NCBI GenBank assembly: GCA_041557595.1 | Contig: JBFFGE010000020.1 | Coordinates: forward strand, 1-36,807 | Length of the DNA: 36,807 nt | Source of the DNA: JAOTYV01 sp041557595 | GTDB lineage: Bacteria > Pseudomonadota > Alphaproteobacteria > UBA8366 | Direction: 5' to 3' | In this document: positions 25,734 through 33,733 of the stretch, piece after piece | Layout: the number at the start of each line of letters is the position of its first letter | Position numbering within the stretch: position 1 is the first letter of the stretch | Notes under the pieces: model-generated | The model's input: the letters and a program-made list of their open reading frames with translations, nothing else | Told to the model about the DNA's origin: nothing | Databases searched by the model: none | Program-made: the position numbers and the translations under genes

Positions 25734-27137
25734 ATGGCAAAACCGCGCACTTTGTTTGAAAAGATCTGGGACAGTCATCTGGTCGATGTGCAGGACAATG
25801 GAACCTGCCTGCTCTATATCGACCGGCACCTGACCCATGAGGTGACGACACCGCAGCCCTATGAAGGGTTGCGGCAGGCCGGCCGCGCGGTGCGCCGGCC
25901 GGACGCGACGCTCGCGGTCATCGACCACAATATCGCGACCGATCGGAGCGAGGGAATTCCGGAGGATTCCATCCTGCAGATCGAAACCTTGCGCAACAAC
26001 TGCGCCGAGTTCGGGGTCGAACTGTTTCAGGTCGAGGATCCGCGCAACGGCATCGTTCATATCATCGGACCCGAACAGGGCTTCACCCTGCCGGGAACGA
26101 CGCTGGTCTGCGGCGACAGCCATACCGCGACCCATGGTGCCTTCGGCGCGCTGGCCTTCGGGATCGGCACGTCGGAGGTCGAACATGTCCTGGCGACCCA
26201 AACCCTGATCCAGGCGCCGGCCAAGAGCATGCGGATAACGGTCAGCGGGGACTTGCCCTTTGGTTGCACCGCCAAGGATCTGATCCTTGCGGTGATCGGC
26301 AAGCTCGGCACCGCCGGCGGCACCGGGCACGTGGTCGAATACGCCGGTCCGGCGATCGAAGCGCTCTCGATGGAAGGGCGTATGACCGTCAGCAACATGA
26401 CCATCGAGGCGGGCGCGCGCGCCGGCCTGATCGCGCCGGACGAAAAAACCTTCGCCTATCTCCAGGACCGGCCGATGGCGCCGAAAGGCGAGGCCTGGGA
26501 CGCGGCGGTGGCGTATTGGAAGACGCTGCCCACCGATCCGGGTGCGCGCTATGACAGCGAAATTACGCTCGACGTTTCCGAAATCGTGCCCCAGACCACC
26601 TGGGGCACCAGCCCGGAAGACGTGGTCGCGATTACCGGCGTCGTGCCGGACCCGAAAGACGCGGCGAATGCCGAAAAGCGCGCGGCGATGCAGCAGGCGC
26701 TGGACTATATGGGGCTTGCCCCCGGATCGCCGATCTCCGAAATTGCGGTCGATCGGGTGTTCGTCGGGTCGTGCACCAATGGCCGGATCGAGGATTTGCG
26801 CGATGTCGCCAAGGTCGCGAAGGGGCGCAAGGTCGCGGATGGCGTGCGCGCCATGATCGTGCCCGGGTCCGGCCTCGTGAAACAACAGGCGGAAGACGAG
26901 GGCATCGCCGAGATCCTGATCGCGGCGGGTTTCGAATGGCGGGAGCCGGGTTGCTCCATGTGCCTCGCGATGAACACCGACCGACTCGATCCGGGCGAGC
27001 GCTGCGCGTCGACGACCAACCGGAATTTCGTCGGACGCCAGGGCCGTGACGGGCGGACCCATCTGGTCAGCCCGGCCATGGCGGCGGCCGCCGCGGTGAC
27101 CGGCCGGCTGACCGATGTGCGGGAGTTGTTGAAGTGA
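25734..27137 (+). CDS. leuC: 3-isopropylmalate dehydratase large subunit, copy 1
   Basis: A 467-residue aconitase-family protein that, with LeuD, isomerises 2- to 3-isopropylmalate in leucine synthesis. The 4Fe-4S ligands are C347 (GSCTNGR), C407 and C410 (CSMCLAM), at the same numbers as in E. coli LeuC. GPEQGFTLPGTTLVCGDSHT and GTAGGTGHVVEYAG are intact. Two usually constant spots differ: SCTNSR is SCTNGR, and the Glu in NRNFEGRQG is Val433. It holds the position next to rplS that leuC has in related genomes (recalled synteny). Its stop overlaps the GTG of the next small gene. Two further full-length copies follow leuD. Confidence 0.93.
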   Translation: MAKPRTLFEKIWDSHLVDVQDNGTCLLYIDRHLTHEVTTPQPYEGLRQAGRAVRRPDATLAVIDHNIATDRSEGIPEDSILQIETLRNNCAEFGVELFQVEDPRNGIVHIIGPEQGFTLPGTTLVCGDSHTATHGAFGALAFGIGTSEVEHVLATQTLIQAPAKSMRITVSGDLPFGCTAKDLILAVIGKLGTAGGTGHVVEYAGPAIEALSMEGRMTVSNMTIEAGARAGLIAPDEKTFAYLQDRPMAPKGEAWDAAVAYWKTLPTDPGARYDSEITLDVSEIVPQTTWGTSPEDVVAITGVVPDPKDAANAEKRAAMQQALDYMGLAPGSPISEIAVDRVFVGSCTNGRIEDLRDVAKVAKGRKVADGVRAMIVPGSGLVKQQAEDEGIAEILIAAGFEWREPGCSMCLAMNTDRLDPGERCASTTNRNFVGRQGRDGRTHLVSPAMAAAAAVTGRLTDVRELLK

Positions 27138-27361
27138 GCCAGTGGGACAATGGAGACGGAGACGGAGGCGGCGCTACCGCGCGGAAGGCGCCGCTCACCG
27201 GCGTCGACCGGCTGTTCGGCCGGGATTTGCGGCGCGGCGGTTGGGTCGTCGAGGTGCCGTCCGACTTTGACACGGACTCGGCGGATGCCGCCGCGGGCGC
27301 ATTTGGCAACGAGGCGCCTCTGCCGGCCATGATGTGGGCGCTGCGCGCGCGCCGGAAATAA
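27134..27361 (+). CDS. Small hypothetical protein between leuC and leuD
   Basis: A 75-residue protein starting at GTG 27134, which overlaps the leuC stop by 4 nt (GTGA). The N-terminus is Asp/Gly-rich (WDNGDGDGGG); the middle TGVDRLFGRDLRRGGWVVEVPSD looks folded; the end is basic. A small unidentified gene in this leuC-leuD gap is, from memory, common in alphaproteobacteria. It ends 24 nt before leuD. No known domain; a role connected with isopropylmalate isomerase is only suggested by position. Confidence 0.6.
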   Translation: MSQWDNGDGDGGGATARKAPLTGVDRLFGRDLRRGGWVVEVPSDFDTDSADAAAGAFGNEAPLPAMMWALRARRK

Positions 27362-27385
27362 GAATTTCGAGAAGGGAGCGTTCGA

Positions 27386-27997
27386 ATGGAAAAATTTACC
27401 AAGCTGACCGGCATCGCGGCGCCGATGAACATGATCAACATCGATACCGATCAGATCATTCCGAAGCTGCATTTGCGCACGATCAAGCGGACCGGGCTTG
27501 GCAAGGTCGTGTTCGAGGAATTGCGATTCAATACTGACGGCAGCGAGAAGCCGGAATTCGTGCTGAATCAGGAACCCTACCGCGACGCGCAGATCATCGT
27601 TGCCGGCGACAATTTCGGCTGCGGCTCGTCGCGCGAGCACGCGCCCTGGGCGCTGCTCGATTTCGGCGTTCGCTGCGTCATCTCGACCAGCTTTGCGGAT
27701 ATTTTCTACAACAACTGTTTCAAGAACGGCATCCTGCCGGTCACCGTGTCGAAGGATGAGTTGGAGGCGTTGATGGCCGACGCCGCCGACAAGGAAAATC
27801 CGGAGCTGACCGTCGATCTCGAAAGCCAGGAGATTACCCGGCCGAATGGCGCGAAGATAAAATTCAAGATCGATGAGTTCCGGCGCGATTGCCTGTTGAA
27901 CGGGCTCGACGATATCGGTCTCACCATGCAGAAGGCGGAAATGATCGACGCCTTCGAGGAAAAACAGCGCCAGCAGCAACCCTGGCTCTACCGCTAG
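27386..27997 (+). CDS. leuD: 3-isopropylmalate dehydratase small subunit
   Basis: The 203-residue swivelling-domain partner of LeuC. Landmarks are MEKFTKLTGIAAPMNMINID (start, with DTDQIIPK following), GDNFGCGSSREHAPWAL around residues 73-89, TSFADIFYNNCFKNGILP and a basic C-terminus ending PWLYR. AGGGAG precedes the ATG by a good distance. It is the only leuD in the window although three leuC copies surround it, so either all three share this subunit or additional small subunits lie elsewhere. Confidence 0.95.
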   Translation: MEKFTKLTGIAAPMNMINIDTDQIIPKLHLRTIKRTGLGKVVFEELRFNTDGSEKPEFVLNQEPYRDAQIIVAGDNFGCGSSREHAPWALLDFGVRCVISTSFADIFYNNCFKNGILPVTVSKDELEALMADAADKENPELTVDLESQEITRPNGAKIKFKIDEFRRDCLLNGLDDIGLTMQKAEMIDAFEEKQRQQQPWLYR

Positions 27998-28018
27998 GCC
28001 GGCGGGGAGGCGCGCGCC

Positions 28019-29428
28019 ATGGCAAATCCACGGACGCTATTCCAGAAAATTTGGGATAGCCATCTCGTCGCGGAGCTCGATGACGGGGTCAATATCCTAT
28101 ATATCGACCGGCATCTGATCCATGAGGTGCTCTCGCCGCAGGCCTTCGAGGGCTTGCGGATGACCGGGCGCACGGTGCGGCGTCCGAACGTGACCCTCGC
28201 GGTGGCCGATCACAACGTTCCCACCACGGACCGGAGCAAAGGCATCGAAGACGCCGAATCCCGGCTTCAGGTGGAAACGCTGAGCCGCAATTGCGAAGAA
28301 TTCGGCGTGCCGATCTTCGACATGCTCGACCCGCGGCAGGGAATCGTCCACGTCATCGGGCCGGAACAGGGCTTCACCCTGCCGGGCACGACGCTGGTGT
28401 GCTGCGACAGCCATACCGCGACGCACGGTGCGTTCGGCGCGCTCGCCTTCGGCATCGGAACTTCGGAGGTCGAACATGTGCTGGCGACCCAGACGTTGCG
28501 GGCGCCGAACCTGAAGAGTATGCGCGTGCTGGTGGACGACCCGTTGCCGCTCGGCTGCACGGGCAAGGATTTGATCCTGGCGATCATCGGCAAGCTGGGA
28601 ACCGCCGGCGGCACCGGCCATATCATCGAATATTGCGGCCGCGCCATTCGCGAGCTGTCCATGGAAGGCCGGATGACGGTCAGCAATATGACCATCGAAG
28701 CGGGCGCGCGCGCCGGGCTGATCGCGCCCGATGAAAAAACATTCGCGTACCTCAAGGGCCGGCCGATGGCGCCGGCGGGCGCGGAATGGGACGCGGCGGT
28801 CGCCCATTGGCGGACCCTCTCGTCCGATGACGGCGCGACCTATGACAAGGAAGTGGTGATCGACGTCAGCGAGATCGCGCCGCAGGTCACCTGGGGCACC
28901 AGCCCGGAAGACGTGGTGCCGATCACCGGCAAGGTGCCCGATCCTTCCGACGGCGATACCGAAGACAAGCAGTCGGCGATCCGCCGCGCGCTCGACTATA
29001 TGGGGCTGACGCCCGGCACGCCGATGACGGAAATTCCCATCGACAACGTGTTCATCGGATCGTGCACGAACAGCCGGATGGAAGACCTTCGCGCGGCCGC
29101 GGACATCGTCAAGGGCCGGAAAGTGGCGGCCGGCGTCGAGGCCATGGTCTCGCCGGGGTCGAGCCTGATCAAGCAGCAGGCGGAAGAGGAAGGCCTGGAT
29201 AAGATTTTCCTGGAAGCGGGTTTCGAGTGGCGCGAATCCGGATGCTCGATGTGCCTCGGCATGAATCCCGACCGGGTGGCCCCGGGCAAGCGCTGCGCGT
29301 CGACCTCGAACCGCAACTTCGAGGGCCGGCAGGGCCGCGATGCACGCACCCATCTGGTAAGCCCCGCGATGGCGGCTGCCGCGGCGATCGCCGGGCGGCT
29401 CGCCGATGTGCGCGAATTGGCGAAATAA
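28019..29428 (+). CDS. leuC: 3-isopropylmalate dehydratase large subunit, copy 2
   Basis: A 469-residue LeuC paralogue 21 nt after leuD. The Fe-S ligands are intact: C349 (GSCTNSR), C409 and C412 (CSMCLGM). It retains NRNFEGRQG but departs from the family elsewhere: VCCDSHTATHG instead of VCGDSH, and MVSPGSSLIKQQAE where copies 1 and 3 have VPGSG. It shares with copy 1 the stretches TVSNMTIEAGARAGLIAPDEK and IKQQAE/VKQQAE, suggesting these two are closer to each other than to copy 3 (visual impression, not a tree). The substrate may be isopropylmalate or a related 2-alkylmalate. Confidence 0.9.
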   Translation: MANPRTLFQKIWDSHLVAELDDGVNILYIDRHLIHEVLSPQAFEGLRMTGRTVRRPNVTLAVADHNVPTTDRSKGIEDAESRLQVETLSRNCEEFGVPIFDMLDPRQGIVHVIGPEQGFTLPGTTLVCCDSHTATHGAFGALAFGIGTSEVEHVLATQTLRAPNLKSMRVLVDDPLPLGCTGKDLILAIIGKLGTAGGTGHIIEYCGRAIRELSMEGRMTVSNMTIEAGARAGLIAPDEKTFAYLKGRPMAPAGAEWDAAVAHWRTLSSDDGATYDKEVVIDVSEIAPQVTWGTSPEDVVPITGKVPDPSDGDTEDKQSAIRRALDYMGLTPGTPMTEIPIDNVFIGSCTNSRMEDLRAAADIVKGRKVAAGVEAMVSPGSSLIKQQAEEEGLDKIFLEAGFEWRESGCSMCLGMNPDRVAPGKRCASTSNRNFEGRQGRDARTHLVSPAMAAAAAIAGRLADVRELAK

Positions 29429-29432
29429 GGCG

Positions 29433-30845
29433 ATGGCGCACCCCCGCACGCTCTATGAAAAAATTTGGCAGAGCCATCTCGTGCATGCGCCCGAGCCGGA
29501 CGGCACGAGCCGACTCTATATCGACCGCCATTTGATCCACGAAGGCTCGACGCCGCAGGCTTTCGAATCCATGCGGCTGGCCGGGCTGCCGGTTCGGCGC
29601 ATCGATGCGACGATGGCGGTAATCGATCACGTCGTGCCGACGCGCAATCGCGACGCAGAAATCGCCGACCCCGATGCACGGCGCATGCTCGAGACGATGG
29701 TGCAGAATTGCCGGGCGTTCGGGATCGAACTGTACGATTTGCTCGATGCGCGCCAGGGCATCGGCCATATCGTCGGTCCTGAACAGGGCTTCACCCTGCC
29801 GGGCACGACGCTGGTCTGCGGCGATAGCCACACCGCGACGCATGGCGCGTTCGGGACGCTGGCTTTCGGCATCGGCACGTCCGAGGTCGAACACGTATTG
29901 GCGACCCAGACGCTGGTGCAACAGCCGATGCGCACCATGCGGGTGTTGATCGACGGTCCGATGCCGGCGGGCTGCACGGCGAAAGACCTGATCCTGACCG
30001 TCATCGGCCGGATCGGCACGGCGGGCGGCACGGGACACGCCATCGAATACGCCGGCCAGGCGATCCGCGATCTTTCGATGGAAGGCCGCATGACGGTCTG
30101 CAACATGACCATCGAGGCGGGCGCGCGCGCCGGCATGATCGCGCCGGACGAGACCACCTACGCCTATCTGAAAGGCCGTCCGCGCGCGCCGCAGGGCGAC
30201 GATTGGGATGCCGCGCTGGCCTATTGGCGCACCTTGCCGACCGATGAGGGCGCGGTCTTCGACAAGGATGTCCGGATCGATGCGGCCGATATTCAGCCGC
30301 AAGTGACCTGGGGCACGAGCCCGGAAGATGTGGTGCCGGTGACCGGGCAGGTTCCGGATCCCGCGAAAGCGGACAGCGCCGAGCGCCGGCAATCGATGCA
30401 GCGGTCGCTCGACTATATCGGGCTCGCCGCGGGAACGCCGATGACGGAGATTGGCGTCGACCGCGTCTTTATCGGGTCGTGCACCAACAGCCGGATCGAG
30501 GATTTGCGCGCGGCAGCCGTGTTCGCCGAGGGCCGGCGCGTTGCCGACGGGGTTCAGGCGATCGTGGTGCCCGGCTCCGGACCGGTGAAGGCGGCGGCGG
30601 AGTCGGAGGGGCTCGACCGGATTTTCCTTGAGGCGGGTTTCGAGTGGCGCGAGCCGGGGTGTTCCATGTGCGTCGGCATGAACGACGACCGGATCGAGCC
30701 GGGCGAACGCTGCGCCTCGACCTCCAACCGCAATTTCGAAGGCCGGCAGGGACGCGGCGGGCGCACCCATCTGGTCAGCCCGGCCATGGCGGCGGCGGCG
30801 GCGGTCGCCGGGCATTTCGTCGATATCCGCGAGATATCGGAGTAA
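29433..30845 (+). CDS. leuC: 3-isopropylmalate dehydratase large subunit, copy 3
   Basis: A 470-residue LeuC paralogue starting 4 nt after copy 2; ATG 29433 (MAHPRTLYEK) is aligned with the starts of the other copies, so the upstream ATG 29406 is rejected. Fe-S ligands are C350, C410 and C413. Around these sites it has the most canonical residues of the three: IGSCTNSRIEDLRAAA, IVVPGSGPVKAAAE and STSNRNFEGRQGRGGRTHL, matching E. coli LeuC as I recall it. It could therefore be the true leucine enzyme, even though synteny would assign that to copy 1. leuB begins 75 nt downstream. Confidence 0.9.
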   Translation: MAHPRTLYEKIWQSHLVHAPEPDGTSRLYIDRHLIHEGSTPQAFESMRLAGLPVRRIDATMAVIDHVVPTRNRDAEIADPDARRMLETMVQNCRAFGIELYDLLDARQGIGHIVGPEQGFTLPGTTLVCGDSHTATHGAFGTLAFGIGTSEVEHVLATQTLVQQPMRTMRVLIDGPMPAGCTAKDLILTVIGRIGTAGGTGHAIEYAGQAIRDLSMEGRMTVCNMTIEAGARAGMIAPDETTYAYLKGRPRAPQGDDWDAALAYWRTLPTDEGAVFDKDVRIDAADIQPQVTWGTSPEDVVPVTGQVPDPAKADSAERRQSMQRSLDYIGLAAGTPMTEIGVDRVFIGSCTNSRIEDLRAAAVFAEGRRVADGVQAIVVPGSGPVKAAAESEGLDRIFLEAGFEWREPGCSMCVGMNDDRIEPGERCASTSNRNFEGRQGRGGRTHLVSPAMAAAAAVAGHFVDIREISE

Positions 30846-30920
30846 CGCACGGCGCCGCGGGAAGTCCCATCGGTTCCGCGGCCCGGCGCGACAACAATCA
30901 AGAAGAACCGAGAGGCGATA

Positions 30921-32033
30921 ATGGCGGCGAACAAGAAACTTCTGATATTGCCGGGCGACTATGTGGGTCCGGAAATCATGGACCAGACCCAGCGCGTCAT
31001 CCAATGGATGGAGCAGCGCCGGGCGGTGCGGTTCGATATCGATGAGCGGCCGATCGGCGGCGCGTCGGTCGATGAATACGGCACGCCGCTGACCGACGAG
31101 ACGCTGGCGGCGGCCAAAGATGCGGACGCGGTCCTGCTCGGCGCCGTCGGCGGTCCGAAATACGACGGCCTGCCGCGCGACAAGCGGCCGGAAGCCGGCC
31201 TGCTGCGGATTCGCAAGGAAATGGATTTGTTCGCCAACCTGCGCCCGGCGATCACGTTCGACGCGCTGCTCGATTCGTCGTCGTTAAAGCCGGAGGTGAT
31301 CAAGGGCCTCGACGTGATGATCGTCCGCGAGCTGACGTCGGGCATCTATTTCGGCGAGCCGCGCGGCATCGAGACGCTGCCCGACGGGACGCGCAGGGCG
31401 GTCGATACGCAAGTCTACACGGAAACCGAAATCCGGCGGGTCGCCGAAGTCGCGTTCGAACTGGCGCGTGAACGGAGCAACAAGCTCCACTCCGTCGACA
31501 AGGAAAACGTGATGGCCTCGGGCGTGTTGTGGCGCGACGTGGTTACCCAACTGCACGCCGATAAATACAGCGATGTCGCGCTCGAGCACATGTATGCGGA
31601 CAATTGCGGCATGCAGCTGGTGCGCAATCCGAACCAGTTCGACGTGATCGTCACGGATAATCTTTTCGGCGACATGCTGTCGGATTGCGCGTCGATGCTC
31701 ACCGGGTCGCTGGGCATGCTACCGTCCGCGTCGCTCGGCGCGCCGGACGCGACGGGCCGCCGGATGGCGTTGTACGAGCCGGTGCACGGCAGCGCGCCCG
31801 ACATCGCCGGGCAGAATATCGCCAATCCGCTCGCCGCGGTTCTCAGCTTCTCGATGCTGCTGCGCTATTCCTTCGCGATGGGCGAGGAAGCGGACCTCAT
31901 CGAAACCGCGGTGCAATCGGTCTTGTCCGGCGGCACCCGGACCGCTGATATCATGGCGCCCGGCATGACGAAGGTTACGACCCAGGGGATGATGGAAGCT
32001 CTACTCCAGGAACTGGACAAGCAGAACGCCTGA
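30921..32033 (+). CDS. leuB: 3-isopropylmalate dehydrogenase
   Basis: A 370-residue NAD-dependent oxidative decarboxylase of the isocitrate/isopropylmalate dehydrogenase family. Substrate-binding arginines are in LLRIRKEMDLFANLRP and VRELTSGIYFGEPRG, the catalytic Lys in SVDKENVMASG, metal-binding Asp residues in VTDNLFGDMLSD, and the NAD loop in EPVHGSAPDIAGQNIANP. Odd point: the N-terminal loop is LPGDYVGPEI where LeuB normally has LPGDGIGPEV, and TGGIYFGE is TSGIYFGE. Position (leuC-leuD-leuB-asd) supports leucine synthesis, but a relaxed or related substrate is possible. GAGAGG lies just upstream of the ATG. Confidence 0.92.
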   Translation: MAANKKLLILPGDYVGPEIMDQTQRVIQWMEQRRAVRFDIDERPIGGASVDEYGTPLTDETLAAAKDADAVLLGAVGGPKYDGLPRDKRPEAGLLRIRKEMDLFANLRPAITFDALLDSSSLKPEVIKGLDVMIVRELTSGIYFGEPRGIETLPDGTRRAVDTQVYTETEIRRVAEVAFELARERSNKLHSVDKENVMASGVLWRDVVTQLHADKYSDVALEHMYADNCGMQLVRNPNQFDVIVTDNLFGDMLSDCASMLTGSLGMLPSASLGAPDATGRRMALYEPVHGSAPDIAGQNIANPLAAVLSFSMLLRYSFAMGEEADLIETAVQSVLSGGTRTADIMAPGMTKVTTQGMMEALLQELDKQNA

Positions 32034-32068
32034 CGGCGACGGGCGGCATTCGAACAGGGAGGCGCGCG

Positions 32069-32248
32069 ATGCGAGGTGCGATGGTTATCTGTACGGCGGC
32101 GATGCTCCTGCTGCTCCAGGCCGGTGGGCTGGCGGCGGCCGACCCGGAGCCCGTGACCCATGACTGCATGGAAGGGGCGGGGGACGACCTCAAGAGCGTC
32201 GATTGGGAGGATCTCAAATTTCCGCAACCGGCGGTGCCGACCGGCTAA
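32069..32248 (+). CDS. Small secreted protein of 59 residues
   Basis: ATG 32069, preceded by AGGGAGG, opens a 59-residue frame with a clear Sec signal (MVICTAAMLLLLQAGGLAAA, cleavage near AAA-DPEP). The mature part of about 35 residues is acidic (DDLKSVDWEDLKFPQP) with one Cys (HDCMEG). It is 35 nt after leuB, probably the last gene of that transcript. Similar tiny exported proteins are not known to me by name; the function is unknown. Confidence 0.6.
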   Translation: MRGAMVICTAAMLLLLQAGGLAAADPEPVTHDCMEGAGDDLKSVDWEDLKFPQPAVPTG

Positions 32249-32568
32249 TTTTGGCTTCAAACCACGCTGAAATCGGCGTAATGTCCGGATTGTGAAATGG
32301 CGCACGCTGGAAAATCCCAGCCGTGCGACGGTGCAGGACGATGAAGATGCTTACGAAAACCGACCAAATACAGGCGCCCGTTAAACCGGGCGGATAGGGC
32401 CTGCGCATGCCGCCGGCCTGACAGCGCCGGCGGTTACGATGCGTAATTTGACCGCGGAGCGCGCTTTCAGGCCTCCGCGGCTTTGTTTGCGGCCTTAAGG
32501 ATGCGTAATTGTGGCGACGCGCCCCGCAGGGCGGCGGTGCCGCCGGGTAGACAGAAGGAGCGACTAAA
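32249..32568 (+). other. Intergenic leader of asd with two hairpins and a direct repeat
   Basis: These 320 nt hold no convincing gene. CCGCCGGC (32410-32417) pairs with GCCGGCGG (32426-32433), and a terminator hairpin follows. GATGCGTAATT occurs twice, at 32438-32448 and 32500-32510, on both sides of the terminator. An 18-codon frame (32341-32397) with a weak ribosome site is present. The layout could be attenuation-like control of asd, or simply the end of the leu transcript followed by a new promoter. No known riboswitch was recognised. Confidence 0.45.
32452..32488 (+). terminator. Rho-independent terminator between the leu operon and asd
   Basis: CCGCGGAG (32452-32459) pairs perfectly with CTCCGCGG (32473-32480), loop 13 nt, followed directly by CTTTGTTT. 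It lies after leuB and the small secreted gene and 80 nt before asd, so it should end the leu transcript or act as an attenuator for asd. Confidence 0.6.
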
Positions 32569-33597
32569 ATGGGTTATCGGGTTGCGGTTATCGGCGCGAC
32601 GGGGAATGTCGGGCGCGAAATGCTCAATATATTATCGGAACGCGCTTTCCCGGCGGATGAGGTGGTCGCCCTCGCGTCCGAACGATCGGTTGGCAAGGAA
32701 ATATCGTTCGGCGATACGGGCATCCTGAAAGTCCGGAACCTGGCCGATTACGATTTTGCCGGCACCGACATCGTGTTGTCGTCGGCGGGTGCGTCGGTCT
32801 CCAAGGTGCATGCGCCCCGGGCGGCGGCGGCGGGCGCCGTCGTGATCGACAACACCTCGTTCTTCCGGATGGACCCGGACGTGCCCCTGGTGGTGCCGGA
32901 GGTGAACGAAGAAGCCATCGCGGGCTATCGCAAGAAGAACATCATCGCCAACCCGAATTGTTCGACCATGCAGATGGTGGTGGCGCTGAAGCCGCTGCAC
33001 GACCTGGCGCGGATCAAGCGCGTGGTGGTGGCGACCTATCAGTCGGTTTCCGGCGCGGGCAAGGCGGCGATGGACGAGTTGTTCAATCAGACGAAGCAGA
33101 TTTATATGAACGAGTTGGCCAAGTCCGAAAACTTCACCAAGCAGATCGCCTTCAACGTGATCCCGCATATCGATGACTTCATGGAAGACGGCTCGACCAA
33201 GGAAGAGTGGAAAATGATGGTCGAGACCAAGAAGATCCTGGATCCGCAGATCCGCGTGTCCGCGACCTGCGTGCGCGTGCCGGTCTTTGTCGGCCACGGG
33301 GAGGCGGTGAATGTGGAATTCGAATCGCCGATTTCCGAAGACGAAGCGCGGGATGCGTTGCGCAATGCGCTCGGCGTCGTGCTGGTCGATAAGCGCGACG
33401 ATGGCGGCTATGTGACACCGAAGGAATCGACCGGCGAAGACGCGGTCTTCGTAAGCCGCCTGCGCGAAGATCCGTCGGTCGAGAACGGCCTGTCGATGTG
33501 GGTCGTGTCCGACAATCTGCGCAAGGGGGCGGCGCTCAACACGGTGCAGATCGCCGAAGCGCTGATCGAGGAGTATCTCCAAAAACGCGCGGCTTGA
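32569..33597 (+). CDS. asd: Aspartate-semialdehyde dehydrogenase
   Basis: A 342-residue enzyme reducing aspartyl phosphate to the semialdehyde for lysine, threonine, methionine and diaminopimelate. The N-terminal Rossmann motif is GATGNVGREML; the catalytic Cys131 lies in NPNCSTMQMVVAL; SVSGAGKAAMDEL and RVPVFVGHGEAVNVEFE (substrate Arg/His) follow. AAGGAG precedes the ATG. Gene order leuB-asd is typical of alphaproteobacteria. It is convergent with pdxY; the 136-nt gap (33598-33733) is AT-rich and shows no gene or clear terminator. Confidence 0.96.
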   Translation: MGYRVAVIGATGNVGREMLNILSERAFPADEVVALASERSVGKEISFGDTGILKVRNLADYDFAGTDIVLSSAGASVSKVHAPRAAAAGAVVIDNTSFFRMDPDVPLVVPEVNEEAIAGYRKKNIIANPNCSTMQMVVALKPLHDLARIKRVVVATYQSVSGAGKAAMDELFNQTKQIYMNELAKSENFTKQIAFNVIPHIDDFMEDGSTKEEWKMMVETKKILDPQIRVSATCVRVPVFVGHGEAVNVEFESPISEDEARDALRNALGVVLVDKRDDGGYVTPKESTGEDAVFVSRLREDPSVENGLSMWVVSDNLRKGAALNTVQIAEALIEEYLQKRAA

Positions 33598-33733
33598 GCC
33601 CGGTTTGGGCGGGCCGGTAGATGCGGTCAAGCCATTATGTATGTGCGCATTATAATTGTAGGTATGGACACGGTGGCGATTTCTCCTTCCGCCCGTGCAT
33701 TCGCGCAAGAGGGTTATTTAATAAGCGCAATTA

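Noticed and set aside
29406..29432. Upstream ATG of leuC copy 3
   Set aside because: It would overlap copy 2 and add nine residues absent from the other copies; ATG 29433 aligns with their starts.
32341..32397. An 18-codon leader-peptide-like frame upstream of asd
   Set aside because: Weak ribosome site and no run of regulatory amino-acid codons, so it is mentioned only within the leader entry.
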